Positions 15,626 to 22,423 of a DNA stretch of 24,608 nucleotides are shown one piece after another (positions within the stretch are counted from its first letter, which is position 1; the number at the start of each line of letters is the position of its first letter). Source of the DNA: an uncultured Acetobacteraceae bacterium (GTDB lineage Bacteria; Pseudomonadota; Alphaproteobacteria; Acetobacterales; Acetobacteraceae); NCBI GenBank assembly GCA_937930165.1, contig CALGVL010000241.1, positions 1-24,608 on the forward strand. The letters are read 5' to 3'. Both the position numbers and the translations under genes were made by a program. Under the pieces are notes generated by a model, which saw nothing but the letters and a program-made list of their open reading frames with translations, was not told where the DNA came from and did no database searches.

Positions 15626-16609
15626 ATGAACCGCCGAAGCATGCTTCTCGGCGCCGCAGGGCTGGCAGGCGCCGGTGCCTTGCGGCCGGCCGCCGCCCAA
15701 GGGGCTTATCCCAACCGGCCGGTGCGCATGATCATCCCCTGGCCACCCGGCCAGGCGACGGACCTGATGGCCCGGGTCATGGCGCAGCGCGTCTCCGAGC
15801 AATGGGGCCAAACCGTGGTGCCCGAGAACCGCGCCGGTGCCGGCGGCATGATCGGCACGGATGCGGTCGCCAAGGCGGCGCCGGATGGCTACACCATCCT
15901 CGCCGCCTCCACCGGGCCGATCACCACCGCGCCGCTGGTGCAGCGCACGCCCTACGACCCGGAGCGGGACTTCGCGCCGGTCGCGATGTTCATCATCTCA
16001 CCCTATCTCCTGGTGGTGCGGAAGGATTTCCCGGCCAAGGACGTCCGGGAATTCATCGCCAGGGTGAAGGCTGAGCCGGGCAAGTACACCTATGCCTCCT
16101 CCGGCACCGGGGCGGCGGCGCATCTGATCACCCTGATGTTCCTGAGCCGCGTGGGGCTGGACCAGATCACGGTGCATGTCCCCTTCCAGGGCAGCGGGCC
16201 GGCGATGACCGCGGTGATGGCCGGGCAGGTCGATTTTGCCGTGGACACCCTGGCCGCGACCGGCCCGCTGGTGCGGCAGGGCAATCTGCGCGCGCTCGGC
16301 ATCTCGCTGGAGCGAGGCAGCAGCCTGGCGCCTGGCGTCCCGCCGCTGGCGGAGGCGGCGAATCTGCCGGGCTTCGATGTCGGCGCCTTCGGCGGCTACA
16401 TGGTCCCCGCCGGCACGCCCCGCCCGATCATCGACCGTCTGGCCGCGGAATGCCAGAAGGCGATGCAGGCGCCGGAAGTGAAGGAGCGCTACGCCTCCAT
16501 CGGCGTCGAGATGCAGCCGCGCGGTCCGGACGCCTTCGCCGCCTATCTGCGGGAGCACCGCGAGAGCTTCCGCCAGGTCATCCAGGCGAACAACATCCGG
16601 GTGGACTGA
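15626..16609 (+). CDS. Bug-family tripartite tricarboxylate transporter substrate-binding protein
   Basis: Periplasmic solute receptor of the Bug/TctC family, 327 residues. The N-terminus carries a twin-arginine type signal (NRRSMLLGAAGLAG, then ALRPAAAQ) with likely cleavage near AAAQ-G about residue 25, suggesting Tat export. The mature part has classic Bug features: YPNRPVRMIIPWPPGQATDLMAR, ENRAGAGGMIGTDAVAKAAPDGYT, the PYDPERDFAPV segment, and a VPFQGSGPAMTAVMAGQVDF loop. AGGGGGAA lies nine bases before the ATG. The membrane components TctA/TctB are absent, as is common for Bug orphans. It ends 12 bp from the convergent MmgE/PrpD gene; the neighbours suggest an aromatic or organic-acid ligand, but this is inference. 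Confidence 0.92.
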   Translation: MNRRSMLLGAAGLAGAGALRPAAAQGAYPNRPVRMIIPWPPGQATDLMARVMAQRVSEQWGQTVVPENRAGAGGMIGTDAVAKAAPDGYTILAASTGPITTAPLVQRTPYDPERDFAPVAMFIISPYLLVVRKDFPAKDVREFIARVKAEPGKYTYASSGTGAAAHLITLMFLSRVGLDQITVHVPFQGSGPAMTAVMAGQVDFAVDTLAATGPLVRQGNLRALGISLERGSSLAPGVPPLAEAANLPGFDVGAFGGYMVPAGTPRPIIDRLAAECQKAMQAPEVKERYASIGVEMQPRGPDAFAAYLREHRESFRQVIQANNIRVD

Positions 16610-16621
16610 CCTGGATCGCGG

Positions 16622-17989
16622 CTATTCCGCCGCGGCGCGCACCGGCACCAGCAGCGCCAGGATGTCGGAGAGCTTGCGGTCGGCGGGATCGAGGACCGCC
16701 GCCGCAAGCTTCTCCGCATCCACCGCGATGCCGGAATAGGCGATGCAATCGGCGAGCTTCGCCGTCAGTTCGGCATCCGAGAGCGGCAGGGTGGGGCCGC
16801 CACGCAGCGCCTCCGTCCGGCGGTGCAGGGTGCGGCCGTCGCGCAGGTGCAGCGTGACTTCCGTGTAGCGCGGCTGCAGCGCGCCGGCGGCCTCACGCTT
16901 GCTGACCCTGGGCAGGAAAGCCTGGATCTCCGGGCGCCGCACGGCGGCGTCCTCGAAGCTCGCCAGGGTGACGCGGCCATCGGCGAGAGAGGCGGCGACG
17001 GCGTATTGCATGGAGAATTTCGCCTCCAACCCCGTTTGCGGCCGGTCATGCAGCAGCGGGGCGAAGGAGCGGGCGCTGCCCTCCACCTCGACCGATGCCA
17101 CATCCGCCAGCGCCACGCCGGTCTCGGCTTTGAGGTCGAGCAGCCCATCCAGCGCGCGATGGGTGGCGTAGCAGAGGGGATACTTCTTCACCTCCAGCCC
17201 CGCGCGCAGCAGCAGCCGCGGCGTGCTGCCGAGGCCATCCAGCGCCGCCGCCAGATCCTCGCCATGGCCGTAGAGGGCGAGATAGCCGCGCGGCCCCTCC
17301 AGCACGGCGGGGGAGGAGGAGAAGCCCTCCCGCGCCAGCAGCACGGCTTGCAGCGCGGCACGGTTGGCGTGGCCCGCCTGGAAGGATTTGGCGTCGGTGC
17401 CGAAATTCTCCCGGCTGCCCGCCGCTTGCGCCACGGCAAGGCCGATGGCATCCGCCGCCTGCCTCGCGGTCAGCCGCAGCAGGCTGGCGCAGGCGACAGT
17501 GGCGCCGAGCAGGCCGATGCTGGCGGTGGCGTGCCAGCCCTTGGCGTAGTGCTCATCCCCGATCGCCTCGGCGATGCGGCCGGCGACCTCGAAGCCCGCG
17601 ACATAGGCGGCGCAGACCGCGTCCAGCCCCTTCCCTTCCGCCTCCGCCAGGGCGACCAGCGCTGGCAGCATGGCGACGGAGGGATGGCCCCGCAGCGGGG
17701 CGGTCACGTCATCATAGTCCAGGACATGCCCCGAGACGCCATTGACGAAGCCCGCTTGCTCAACGCCGAGCCGTGTATCCGTGCCCCAGACATGCGCGAC
17801 ACCAGGGCCGCTCACCTTGCGGGCATAGCGCAGCGCCATGGCGGTCGCGGGCTCGCGCAGGCCGCCGAGGGCACAAGCGACGGTGTCGAGCAGGGCGCGG
17901 CGGGCGAGGCGGGCTTCCTCGGCCGTCATCTCTGCGGCGGTGAAGCCGGCGGCGAAGGCACCGATGCGGGTGGCGAGCGTCTCGGTCAT
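16622..17989 (-). CDS. MmgE/PrpD family protein
   Basis: Member of the MmgE/PrpD (2-methylcitrate dehydratase-like) family, 455 residues, full length. Conserved stretches are GHVLDYDD (residues 87-94), the KGWHATASIG segment, GSRENFGTDAKSFQAGHANRAA read as GSRENFGTDAK then QAGHANRAA, and KKYPLCYATHRALDGL. Characterised relatives dehydrate 2-methylcitrate or isomerise/hydrate other organic acids, but in soil bacteria most paralogues sit in catabolic clusters with Bug receptors and have unknown substrates. GGAGGACCGCG precedes the ATG, giving a good ribosome site. It lies 24 bp downstream of the broken monooxygenase and is the last gene of that minus-strand operon. The frame is intact even though the gene before it is not. 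Confidence 0.9.
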   Translation of the reverse strand: MTETLATRIGAFAAGFTAAEMTAEEARLARRALLDTVACALGGLREPATAMALRYARKVSGPGVAHVWGTDTRLGVEQAGFVNGVSGHVLDYDDVTAPLRGHPSVAMLPALVALAEAEGKGLDAVCAAYVAGFEVAGRIAEAIGDEHYAKGWHATASIGLLGATVACASLLRLTARQAADAIGLAVAQAAGSRENFGTDAKSFQAGHANRAALQAVLLAREGFSSSPAVLEGPRGYLALYGHGEDLAAALDGLGSTPRLLLRAGLEVKKYPLCYATHRALDGLLDLKAETGVALADVASVEVEGSARSFAPLLHDRPQTGLEAKFSMQYAVAASLADGRVTLASFEDAAVRRPEIQAFLPRVSKREAAGALQPRYTEVTLHLRDGRTLHRRTEALRGGPTLPLSDAELTAKLADCIAYSGIAVDAEKLAAAVLDPADRKLSDILALLVPVRAAAE

Positions 17990-18013
17990 CGCGGTCCTCC
18001 CAGGTGGCGGCCG

Positions 18014-19158
18014 TCAGAGTGGCACCTTTGTGGCATCGTAGGCGAGAAACCATTCATAGCGCTCCCGGACCCGCTCCGGCTGCCACTCGCGGTCCACATA
18101 GGCGGCAGCGCCGGCGAAATGGGCCAGTTCCGGGTTGTGGAAGCGCCTGGTGTTCTCGCTGCTGCCGCGGACCATGCGGGCGGTGCGGTCGCGCCGTGCA
18201 TCCTCGTAGCGGCGAAGCGCCGTCTCGACATCATCGAATCCGGCGAGGGCGCGGGCCAGGATGAAGCCACCCTCCATCGCCCGCACCGCGCCCTGTGCCG
18301 GGAATGGCTGCGTCGGATGGCAAGCATCGCCGAGCAGCGTCACCCTGCCCTGCCCCCAGACCGGCAGCGGATCGCGTGTGAGCAGGGCCCAGCGGAAGGG
18401 CGTTTGGATATTATCGATGAGGCTGTGCACATCCTCATGCCAGCCGGCGAAATCGGCGCGCTTCTCGGTATGGGTGCCGCGGGCGGTCCAGCTTTCGACC
18501 TGCCAGTCTGCGCCCTCCACCAGGCCGACCACATTCATCAGCCGGAATTGCCGCAGGGGCTAATGCACCACATGCCGACCGGGCCCAACCCAGTTGGTTG
18601 AGACGGATCGGCAGAGATGTGCCGGCAGGCGCTCCATCGGAATCACGCCGCGCCAGGCATAGAGGCCGACGAAGCGCGCAGCATCCTCACCCCAGAGCTG
18701 CCGGCGGATGACGGAATGGATGCCGTCGGCGCCGATTAGCGCATCGCCCTCCACGCTGCCGCCACCGGCAAAGTGGAGCCGGATGCGCGTGCCGGCCTCC
18801 TCGAAGCCGATTGCCTTCCGGCTGAGGCAGATGGCGCCCGGCGCCGCCTCCCGCACCGCGCGCTCCAGTACCGCGAGCAGGTCCGGACGATAGACGGTGC
18901 AATAGGGATAGCCGTAGCGCTCCACGCATTCGCGCACGAGATCGAAGGGCGCCCAGCTCTGCCCCGTGCTCCAGAGCCGGATTTCCTTGCCCGGCGTCTC
19001 GCAAGAACTCGCCGCCACCGCCTCACGCCGGCGCCGACCTCCTTCAGCTCGGCGGCCTGTTCGTGGACCTCCACCGGGAAGCCGCGCCGGATGAGCGAGA
19101 GCGCAGCGGTGAGGCCGCCGATTCCGGCGCCGGCGATCAGGATCTTCGGGCGTGTCAT
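18014..19158 (-). pseudogene. FAD-dependent aromatic monooxygenase, doubly disrupted
   Basis: Remnant of a salicylate/3-hydroxybenzoate-hydroxylase-type flavoprotein. The N-terminus MTRPKILIAGAGIGG holds the FAD-binding GxGxxG fold and reads to EVGAGV (about residue 45, near 19024). The homologous reading then continues only in another frame, at REAVAASSCETPGKEIRLW. About 16 residues usually present (QISPN...LGL) are missing and the length is 2 modulo 3, which fits a deletion of about 49 nt. Downstream the DG motif (DALIGADGIHSV) is intact up to GRHVVH, followed by a TAG at 18560-18562 where relatives have Tyr of HYPLR. The same frame resumes with PLRQFRLMNVVGLVE, the GD motif (LLGDACHPTQPF) and a normal C-terminus. 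It begins six bases after the dioxygenase stop. With both lesions it should yield no active enzyme. Confidence 0.85.
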
Positions 19159-19163
19159 CCGGC

Positions 19164-20165
19164 TCAATGCCCGCGCACGGCCCTGTCCCACCAGGCACAT
19201 TCGCCGCGGATGAGGGTGTGGTTGCCGGGCAGCACCTGCACCGGCTGGCGCTCTCCGTCCCGCGCCGCCTTCAGTCGCAGCCGCCGCGCCTCAGCGCGCA
19301 TTTCCGCTGAGCCCCAGTCGCGCTCATGGCCCCAGAGGCTCGGACCGGAATGCATCTCCACCGGCTGCCAGGTGGCGGGATCCACGGTCCGGCCGCCCCA
19401 GCCATATTCCATCAGGAAACCACCGGGCGTTCGGGCATAGAAGCTGGTCATGAAGTCGTTGGTATGGCGGCCGAGTGAGGTGGCGATCCGCCCTTCCTCC
19501 AGCATCGCCAGATCATAGCCCTGGCCGACATCGTCGAGGCTGAACAATTCGACCATCAGATGGTGCAGACCGGCGCTGCCGGTTTCGATCAGCGCCAGGC
19601 TGTGGTGGCGCGGGTTCACATGCAGGAAGTAGGCATGAAAGGGATTGGTCACGTAGTCGGAGACGCGGAAGCCCAGCAGGTCCCGGTAAAAGGGCAGCAC
19701 CTCCGCCATGCGCGGCACGGTCAGCACTGCATGGCCCATGCCGAGCGCCCCGGTGCGGAAGCCGCTGATGTTGCGGCCGGGGATGAAGGGCGCGTCGGTG
19801 GTTTCGGCGCCATGCACCAGCTCGATCCGGTTGCCGATGGGGTCCTGCAAGGTGATCAGCCCGGCGACGCGCCGCTGGTCGGCAAGGGCGCGGCTGCCTT
19901 GGGTCACGGCCACTCCGGCCGCGTCCAGCCTGGCGGCGACCGCCTCCAGCGCGGCGGCATCGGCGACTTCCCAGCCGAAGAAGCGGGCGCTGTCCCGCTC
20001 CCCCGGTGTGACCACCAGGCGTTGCTTCCGGTCATCCATGCGGAAGACGAGTTGGCTGGCGCTGCGCTCGGCAAGCTGGAGCCCGAGGAAATTCGTGCCG
20101 TAACCTGCCCAGTCCTCCGGCGACCGTGCCTCGATGCCGACATAGCCGAGAGCCTGCACCGTCAT
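19164..20165 (-). CDS. Type I extradiol (VOC-family) ring-cleavage dioxygenase
   Basis: Two-domain vicinal-oxygen-chelate protein resembling 2,3-dihydroxybiphenyl 1,2-dioxygenase (BphC/HsaC-like), 333 residues. Likely Fe(II) ligands in the C-terminal domain are His145 (GMGHAVL), His201 or His202 (GLHHLMVE) and Glu253 (FLMEYGWGG). Residues matching the catalytic set of BphC also appear: His188 (RHHSLAL), His234 (GRHTND) and Tyr243 (SFY). It would meta-cleave a catechol. The tail after residue 280 is longer than in BphC and rich in Arg and Ala. GGGAGGAAAGCG precedes the ATG. It heads the operon with the broken hydroxylase and the MmgE/PrpD gene. The true substrate is unknown; with the hydroxylase broken, its substrate would have to come from another enzyme. 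Confidence 0.88.
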   Translation of the reverse strand: MTVQALGYVGIEARSPEDWAGYGTNFLGLQLAERSASQLVFRMDDRKQRLVVTPGERDSARFFGWEVADAAALEAVAARLDAAGVAVTQGSRALADQRRVAGLITLQDPIGNRIELVHGAETTDAPFIPGRNISGFRTGALGMGHAVLTVPRMAEVLPFYRDLLGFRVSDYVTNPFHAYFLHVNPRHHSLALIETGSAGLHHLMVELFSLDDVGQGYDLAMLEEGRIATSLGRHTNDFMTSFYARTPGGFLMEYGWGGRTVDPATWQPVEMHSGPSLWGHERDWGSAEMRAEARRLRLKAARDGERQPVQVLPGNHTLIRGECAWWDRAVRGH

Positions 20166-20229
20166 CGCTTTCCTCCCATCGGCTTGCCGGTATCCTAGGG
20201 CGCCCCGGACGGGAATGGCGAGGACCGGC

Positions 20230-21063
20230 TCAGACCCGACCGCGGAGCCCCGCCGCCATCACTGCCAGCCGGTCGCCCAGGCCGCGCTCCGCCGGCGCCC
20301 TGCCCACACGGGCGAGGCGCCTGAGATCCCGGCGCGCCAGCACCAGCGGCAGCGCCGCCGCCAGCGCCGCGCGTGGAAGGCCACGAAGCCGCGCCGCAAC
20401 CCCCCGTGCCCCATCCAGGCCGGGGCCGGCGAGGCCGGATACCGCCTTCCGCACCACCTCCGACTCCGGCTCCGCGATCACGGCTTCCGGCGTCAGGCCG
20501 GCTGCCGCCAGGGCGTCCTGCGGCAACAGGCAGCGCCCCTGCCCGGCCAGTGCCGGCAGGCTGCGCAGCACCCCGGCGAGGCCATAGGCCGCGCCGGCCT
20601 CCTGCAAGGCGGGCAGCAGGTCCAGCGGCGCGCCCAGCAACCGGCCCGCAGCCACCGCGAAGCCGCCGGCAGTGCTGCGGAGATAGGCGTTGAAGGCCGC
20701 TTCGGTCGGGATGCCGCCTTCCTCCGCCTCGGCCTCGCGTGCATCGGCCATGGCGGTCAGGTCGGCCGGGTCCAGGGCGCCCGCCGTAATCGCCGCATGC
20801 AGCGGCTCCGCCACCTCATGCCGCCGCGGCGGCTTGCCGGCGGCAGCGTGCTCCACCGCCTCCCGCCACCATTGCAGGCGCATCAGCGCGATCAGCGGGT
20901 TCCGCGCCGCCTCCCGCGCCCGGGCGAGTTCGTGGTTGTAAGCAATAAGTGTGAACAGCGCCTCCCGCCGCTCCGGCGGCGCGAAGAGGGCGCAGAGGAA
21001 GCGGTCCGGATCGTGCCGCCGGGCCAGCCCGGCCACGCCGGTAAGGGAGGGTGCATCCGCCAT
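20230..21063 (-). CDS. Squalene/phytoene synthase-like protein, NDUFAF6 type
   Basis: A 277-residue protein of the trans-isoprenyl diphosphate synthase fold (COG1562-like). The region around residues 40-70 (ERREALFTLIAYNHELARA, then NPLIALMRLQWWREAVE) resembles the mitochondrial complex I assembly factor NDUFAF6 more than real squalene or phytoene synthases. The first aspartate motif (DDxxD) is replaced by NHELA, and the second region reads GLAGVLRSLPALAGQGRCLLPQD instead of an NxxRDxxED-like motif. So it is probably not a prenyl synthase; a role in respiratory complex assembly is inferred. The ATG at 21063 has AGGCGGG just upstream and is preferred over an open extension of 21 codons. Alphaproteobacteria often carry this gene downstream of yajC-secD-secF. 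Confidence 0.8.
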   Translation of the reverse strand: MADAPSLTGVAGLARRHDPDRFLCALFAPPERREALFTLIAYNHELARAREAARNPLIALMRLQWWREAVEHAAAGKPPRRHEVAEPLHAAITAGALDPADLTAMADAREAEAEEGGIPTEAAFNAYLRSTAGGFAVAAGRLLGAPLDLLPALQEAGAAYGLAGVLRSLPALAGQGRCLLPQDALAAAGLTPEAVIAEPESEVVRKAVSGLAGPGLDGARGVAARLRGLPRAALAAALPLVLARRDLRRLARVGRAPAERGLGDRLAVMAAGLRGRV

Positions 21064-21113
21064 TGCCCGCCTTATGGACCAAGCCGGCCCCGCCGCAAGC
21101 CAAAGCGGCTTGC

Positions 21114-21142
21114 TTGACGCGCCCATGGGTGGCGCCTAGCTG
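21114..21142 (+). promoter_or_regulatory. Candidate sodB promoter
   Basis: TTGACG (21114-21119) lies 17 bp before TAGCTG (21137-21142), about 70 bp upstream of the sodB ATG. The -35 matches 5 of 6 consensus bases and is typical for Alphaproteobacteria; the -10 is weak (2 of 6), so this is tentative. No Fur box or other operator is clear. Confidence 0.3.
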
Positions 21143-21212
21143 TCCGGGGCCCCTGGCAATGTTCCGGGGGCGATTGCCGCTTCGCCGAAGCCAGATCCAA
21201 GGGAGAAGACCA

Positions 21213-21851
21213 ATGGCCTTCAGCCTGCCGCCGCTGCCTTATTCCGAGAATGCGCTCGCCGGCCAAGGCATGTGCCAGGAGACGCTCGAACTCCATCACG
21301 GCAAGCATCACAACGCCTATGTCGTGGCGCTGAACGGCATGATCGAGAGCAAGGGCCTGAAGGGCAAGTCGCTCGAGGAGATCGTGGCCGAGGCCGGCAA
21401 GCAGGGCGCCGAGGGCCTGCCCGTGCTGAACCAGGCCGGCCAGCACTGGAACCATTGCCTGTTCTGGCAGATCATGTCGCCGAAGGGCGGCGGGGACAAG
21501 CTGCCTGCCCGGCTCGCCGCCAAGATCGACCAGGATCTCGGCGGTCTCCAGCAGTTCAAGGAGGCCTTCAAGCAGGCCGGCGCGACGCAATTCGGCTCCG
21601 GCTGGGCCTGGCTGATCATTGGCCCGGACGGCAAGCTGAAGGTGACCAAGACGCCGAACGGCGCCAACCCGATCTCCACGGGTGAAGGCACGCCGATTCT
21701 CGGCTGCGATGTCTGGGAGCACGCCTACTATCTGGACTTCCGCAACCGCCGCCCGGACTACCTGCAGAACTTCCTGGACAAGCTGGTGAACTGGGAGGTG
21801 GTGGACAGCTTCCTCGCTTCCGGCGGCCTGAAGGTCGGCCAGACCGCCTGA
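21213..21851 (+). CDS. sodB: Superoxide dismutase, iron type
   Basis: Fe/Mn-family superoxide dismutase, 212 residues, cytosolic (no signal peptide). It disproportionates superoxide to oxygen and peroxide. Metal ligands are His28 (LHHGKHHNAYV), His81 (HWNHCLFW), Asp166 and His170 (DVWEHAYY). The outer-sphere glutamine sits at residue 77 (NQAGQHWNH), the position used by iron enzymes, and GATQFGSGWAWL supports an Fe-type assignment. GGGAG precedes the ATG at 21213; longer readings upstream lack homology. The gene is monocistronic, divergent from the NDUFAF6-like gene and convergent with yajC, with a strong palindromic terminator between them. Confidence 0.95.
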   Translation: MAFSLPPLPYSENALAGQGMCQETLELHHGKHHNAYVVALNGMIESKGLKGKSLEEIVAEAGKQGAEGLPVLNQAGQHWNHCLFWQIMSPKGGGDKLPARLAAKIDQDLGGLQQFKEAFKQAGATQFGSGWAWLIIGPDGKLKVTKTPNGANPISTGEGTPILGCDVWEHAYYLDFRNRRPDYLQNFLDKLVNWEVVDSFLASGGLKVGQTA

Positions 21852-21904
21852 AGCCGCCCGAATGAGCCGGCTCGGCTTACGCCGTTGCCGGTTCCGGATA
21901 AGGC

Positions 21905-21934
21905 AAGGGCGCCGGGGATATCCCCGGCGCCCTT
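21905..21934. terminator. 30-bp perfect palindrome, bidirectional terminator of sodB and yajC
   Basis: Half-site AAGGGCGCCGGGGAT is followed directly by its exact reverse complement, making a 30-bp perfect palindrome in the 110-bp spacer between convergent sodB and yajC. As RNA it folds into a stem of up to 13 bp with a 4-base loop. Short A/T flanks (AA before, TT after, then CGCAATT) make it usable in both directions. This is the strongest terminator candidate in the window. Confidence 0.8.
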
Positions 21935-21961
21935 CGCAATTCCCAGCTGTGTGGCGGGCGA

Positions 21962-22309
21962 TCAGCTCTTCACGGTGCTCTTGGCGTCATTCGCCGGCAC
22001 CGGCTTGAAGACGTCGCCGATGGTCTGGCGCAACACGCTGACGCGGACATTGGGGGCGATCTCCACCTCGACCTCGTCCACGCCCTCCTTCACCCGCGTC
22101 ACCTGGCCGATGATTCCGCCAGCGGTCAGCACCCGGTCGCCGCGCTTCAGCGCCTGGAGCATTGCGCGGTGCTCCTTCTGCTTCTTCTGCTGCGGCCGGA
22201 TCAGCAGGAAGTAGAAGACGGCGAAGATGAGGATGAGTGGCAGTATCTGCGTGGCGAGGGCCGCGCCGCCACCGAGGGCGTCCTGCGCATAGGCGGGGGA
22301 GATGAGCAT
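21962..22309 (-). CDS. yajC: Sec translocon accessory subunit YajC
   Basis: Small inner-membrane protein, 115 residues, that associates with SecDF and the SecYEG translocon. It starts MLISPAYAQDALGGG and has one transmembrane segment (about residues 17-37, TQILPLILIFAVFYFLLIRPQ), immediately followed by the family-defining QQKKQKEHRAML basic stretch and LKRGDRVLTAGGIIGQV. AGGAAG lies nine bases before the ATG. In most Alphaproteobacteria secD and secF follow directly; here the gene ends at a terminator and faces sodB, so secDF must be elsewhere. It is divergent from the DUF815 ATPase gene. Confidence 0.95.
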   Translation of the reverse strand: MLISPAYAQDALGGGAALATQILPLILIFAVFYFLLIRPQQKKQKEHRAMLQALKRGDRVLTAGGIIGQVTRVKEGVDEVEVEIAPNVRVSVLRQTIGDVFKPVPANDAKSTVKS

Positions 22310-22343
22310 CCCGGGGGGCTTCCTGTTCTGGTTCCGGCTTGCA

Positions 22344-22397
22344 GGGGAATCGCCGGGAAACTAGCTTCCCGCCCTTCCCCGTCAATAGCGCGTCAAT
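22344..22397. promoter_or_regulatory. Candidate yajC promoter with nested inverted repeats
   Basis: On the minus strand TTGACG (22380-22385) and TAGTTT (22358-22363) are 16 bp apart, a fair promoter for yajC. The -35 element is part of a tandem repeat: CGTCAAT occurs at 22380-22386 and 22391-22397 on the plus strand, 11 bp apart. Two nested inverted repeats, CGGGAA-N6-TTCCCG (22354-22371) inside GGGGAA...TTCCCC (22344-22349 and 22375-22380), cover the -10 region and could be an operator or a 5'-leader hairpin. A weak plus-strand TTGCAG-N17-TAGCTT (22339-22367) could serve the ATPase gene. Confidence 0.35.
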
Positions 22398-22423
22398 GGC
22401 GCGAATTCGTTCCGGACCCGATC

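Noticed and set aside
16617..16634. CGCGGC-N6-GCCGCG inverted repeat between the convergent Bug and MmgE/PrpD genes
   Set aside because: Only six base pairs of pure GC and mostly inside the MmgE/PrpD coding end; too weak to call a terminator with confidence.
18560..19198. Two separate short genes in place of one broken monooxygenase
   Set aside because: Motifs of one flavoprotein run in order across all pieces, the internal ATG at 18538 lies mid-domain, and no piece alone has both FAD-binding and C-terminal motifs.
22169..22423. A longer N-terminus for the DUF815 protein, starting inside yajC on the opposite strand
   Set aside because: It would overlap yajC antisense, begins with a leucine run read from the yajC lysine/glutamine region, and has no family similarity.
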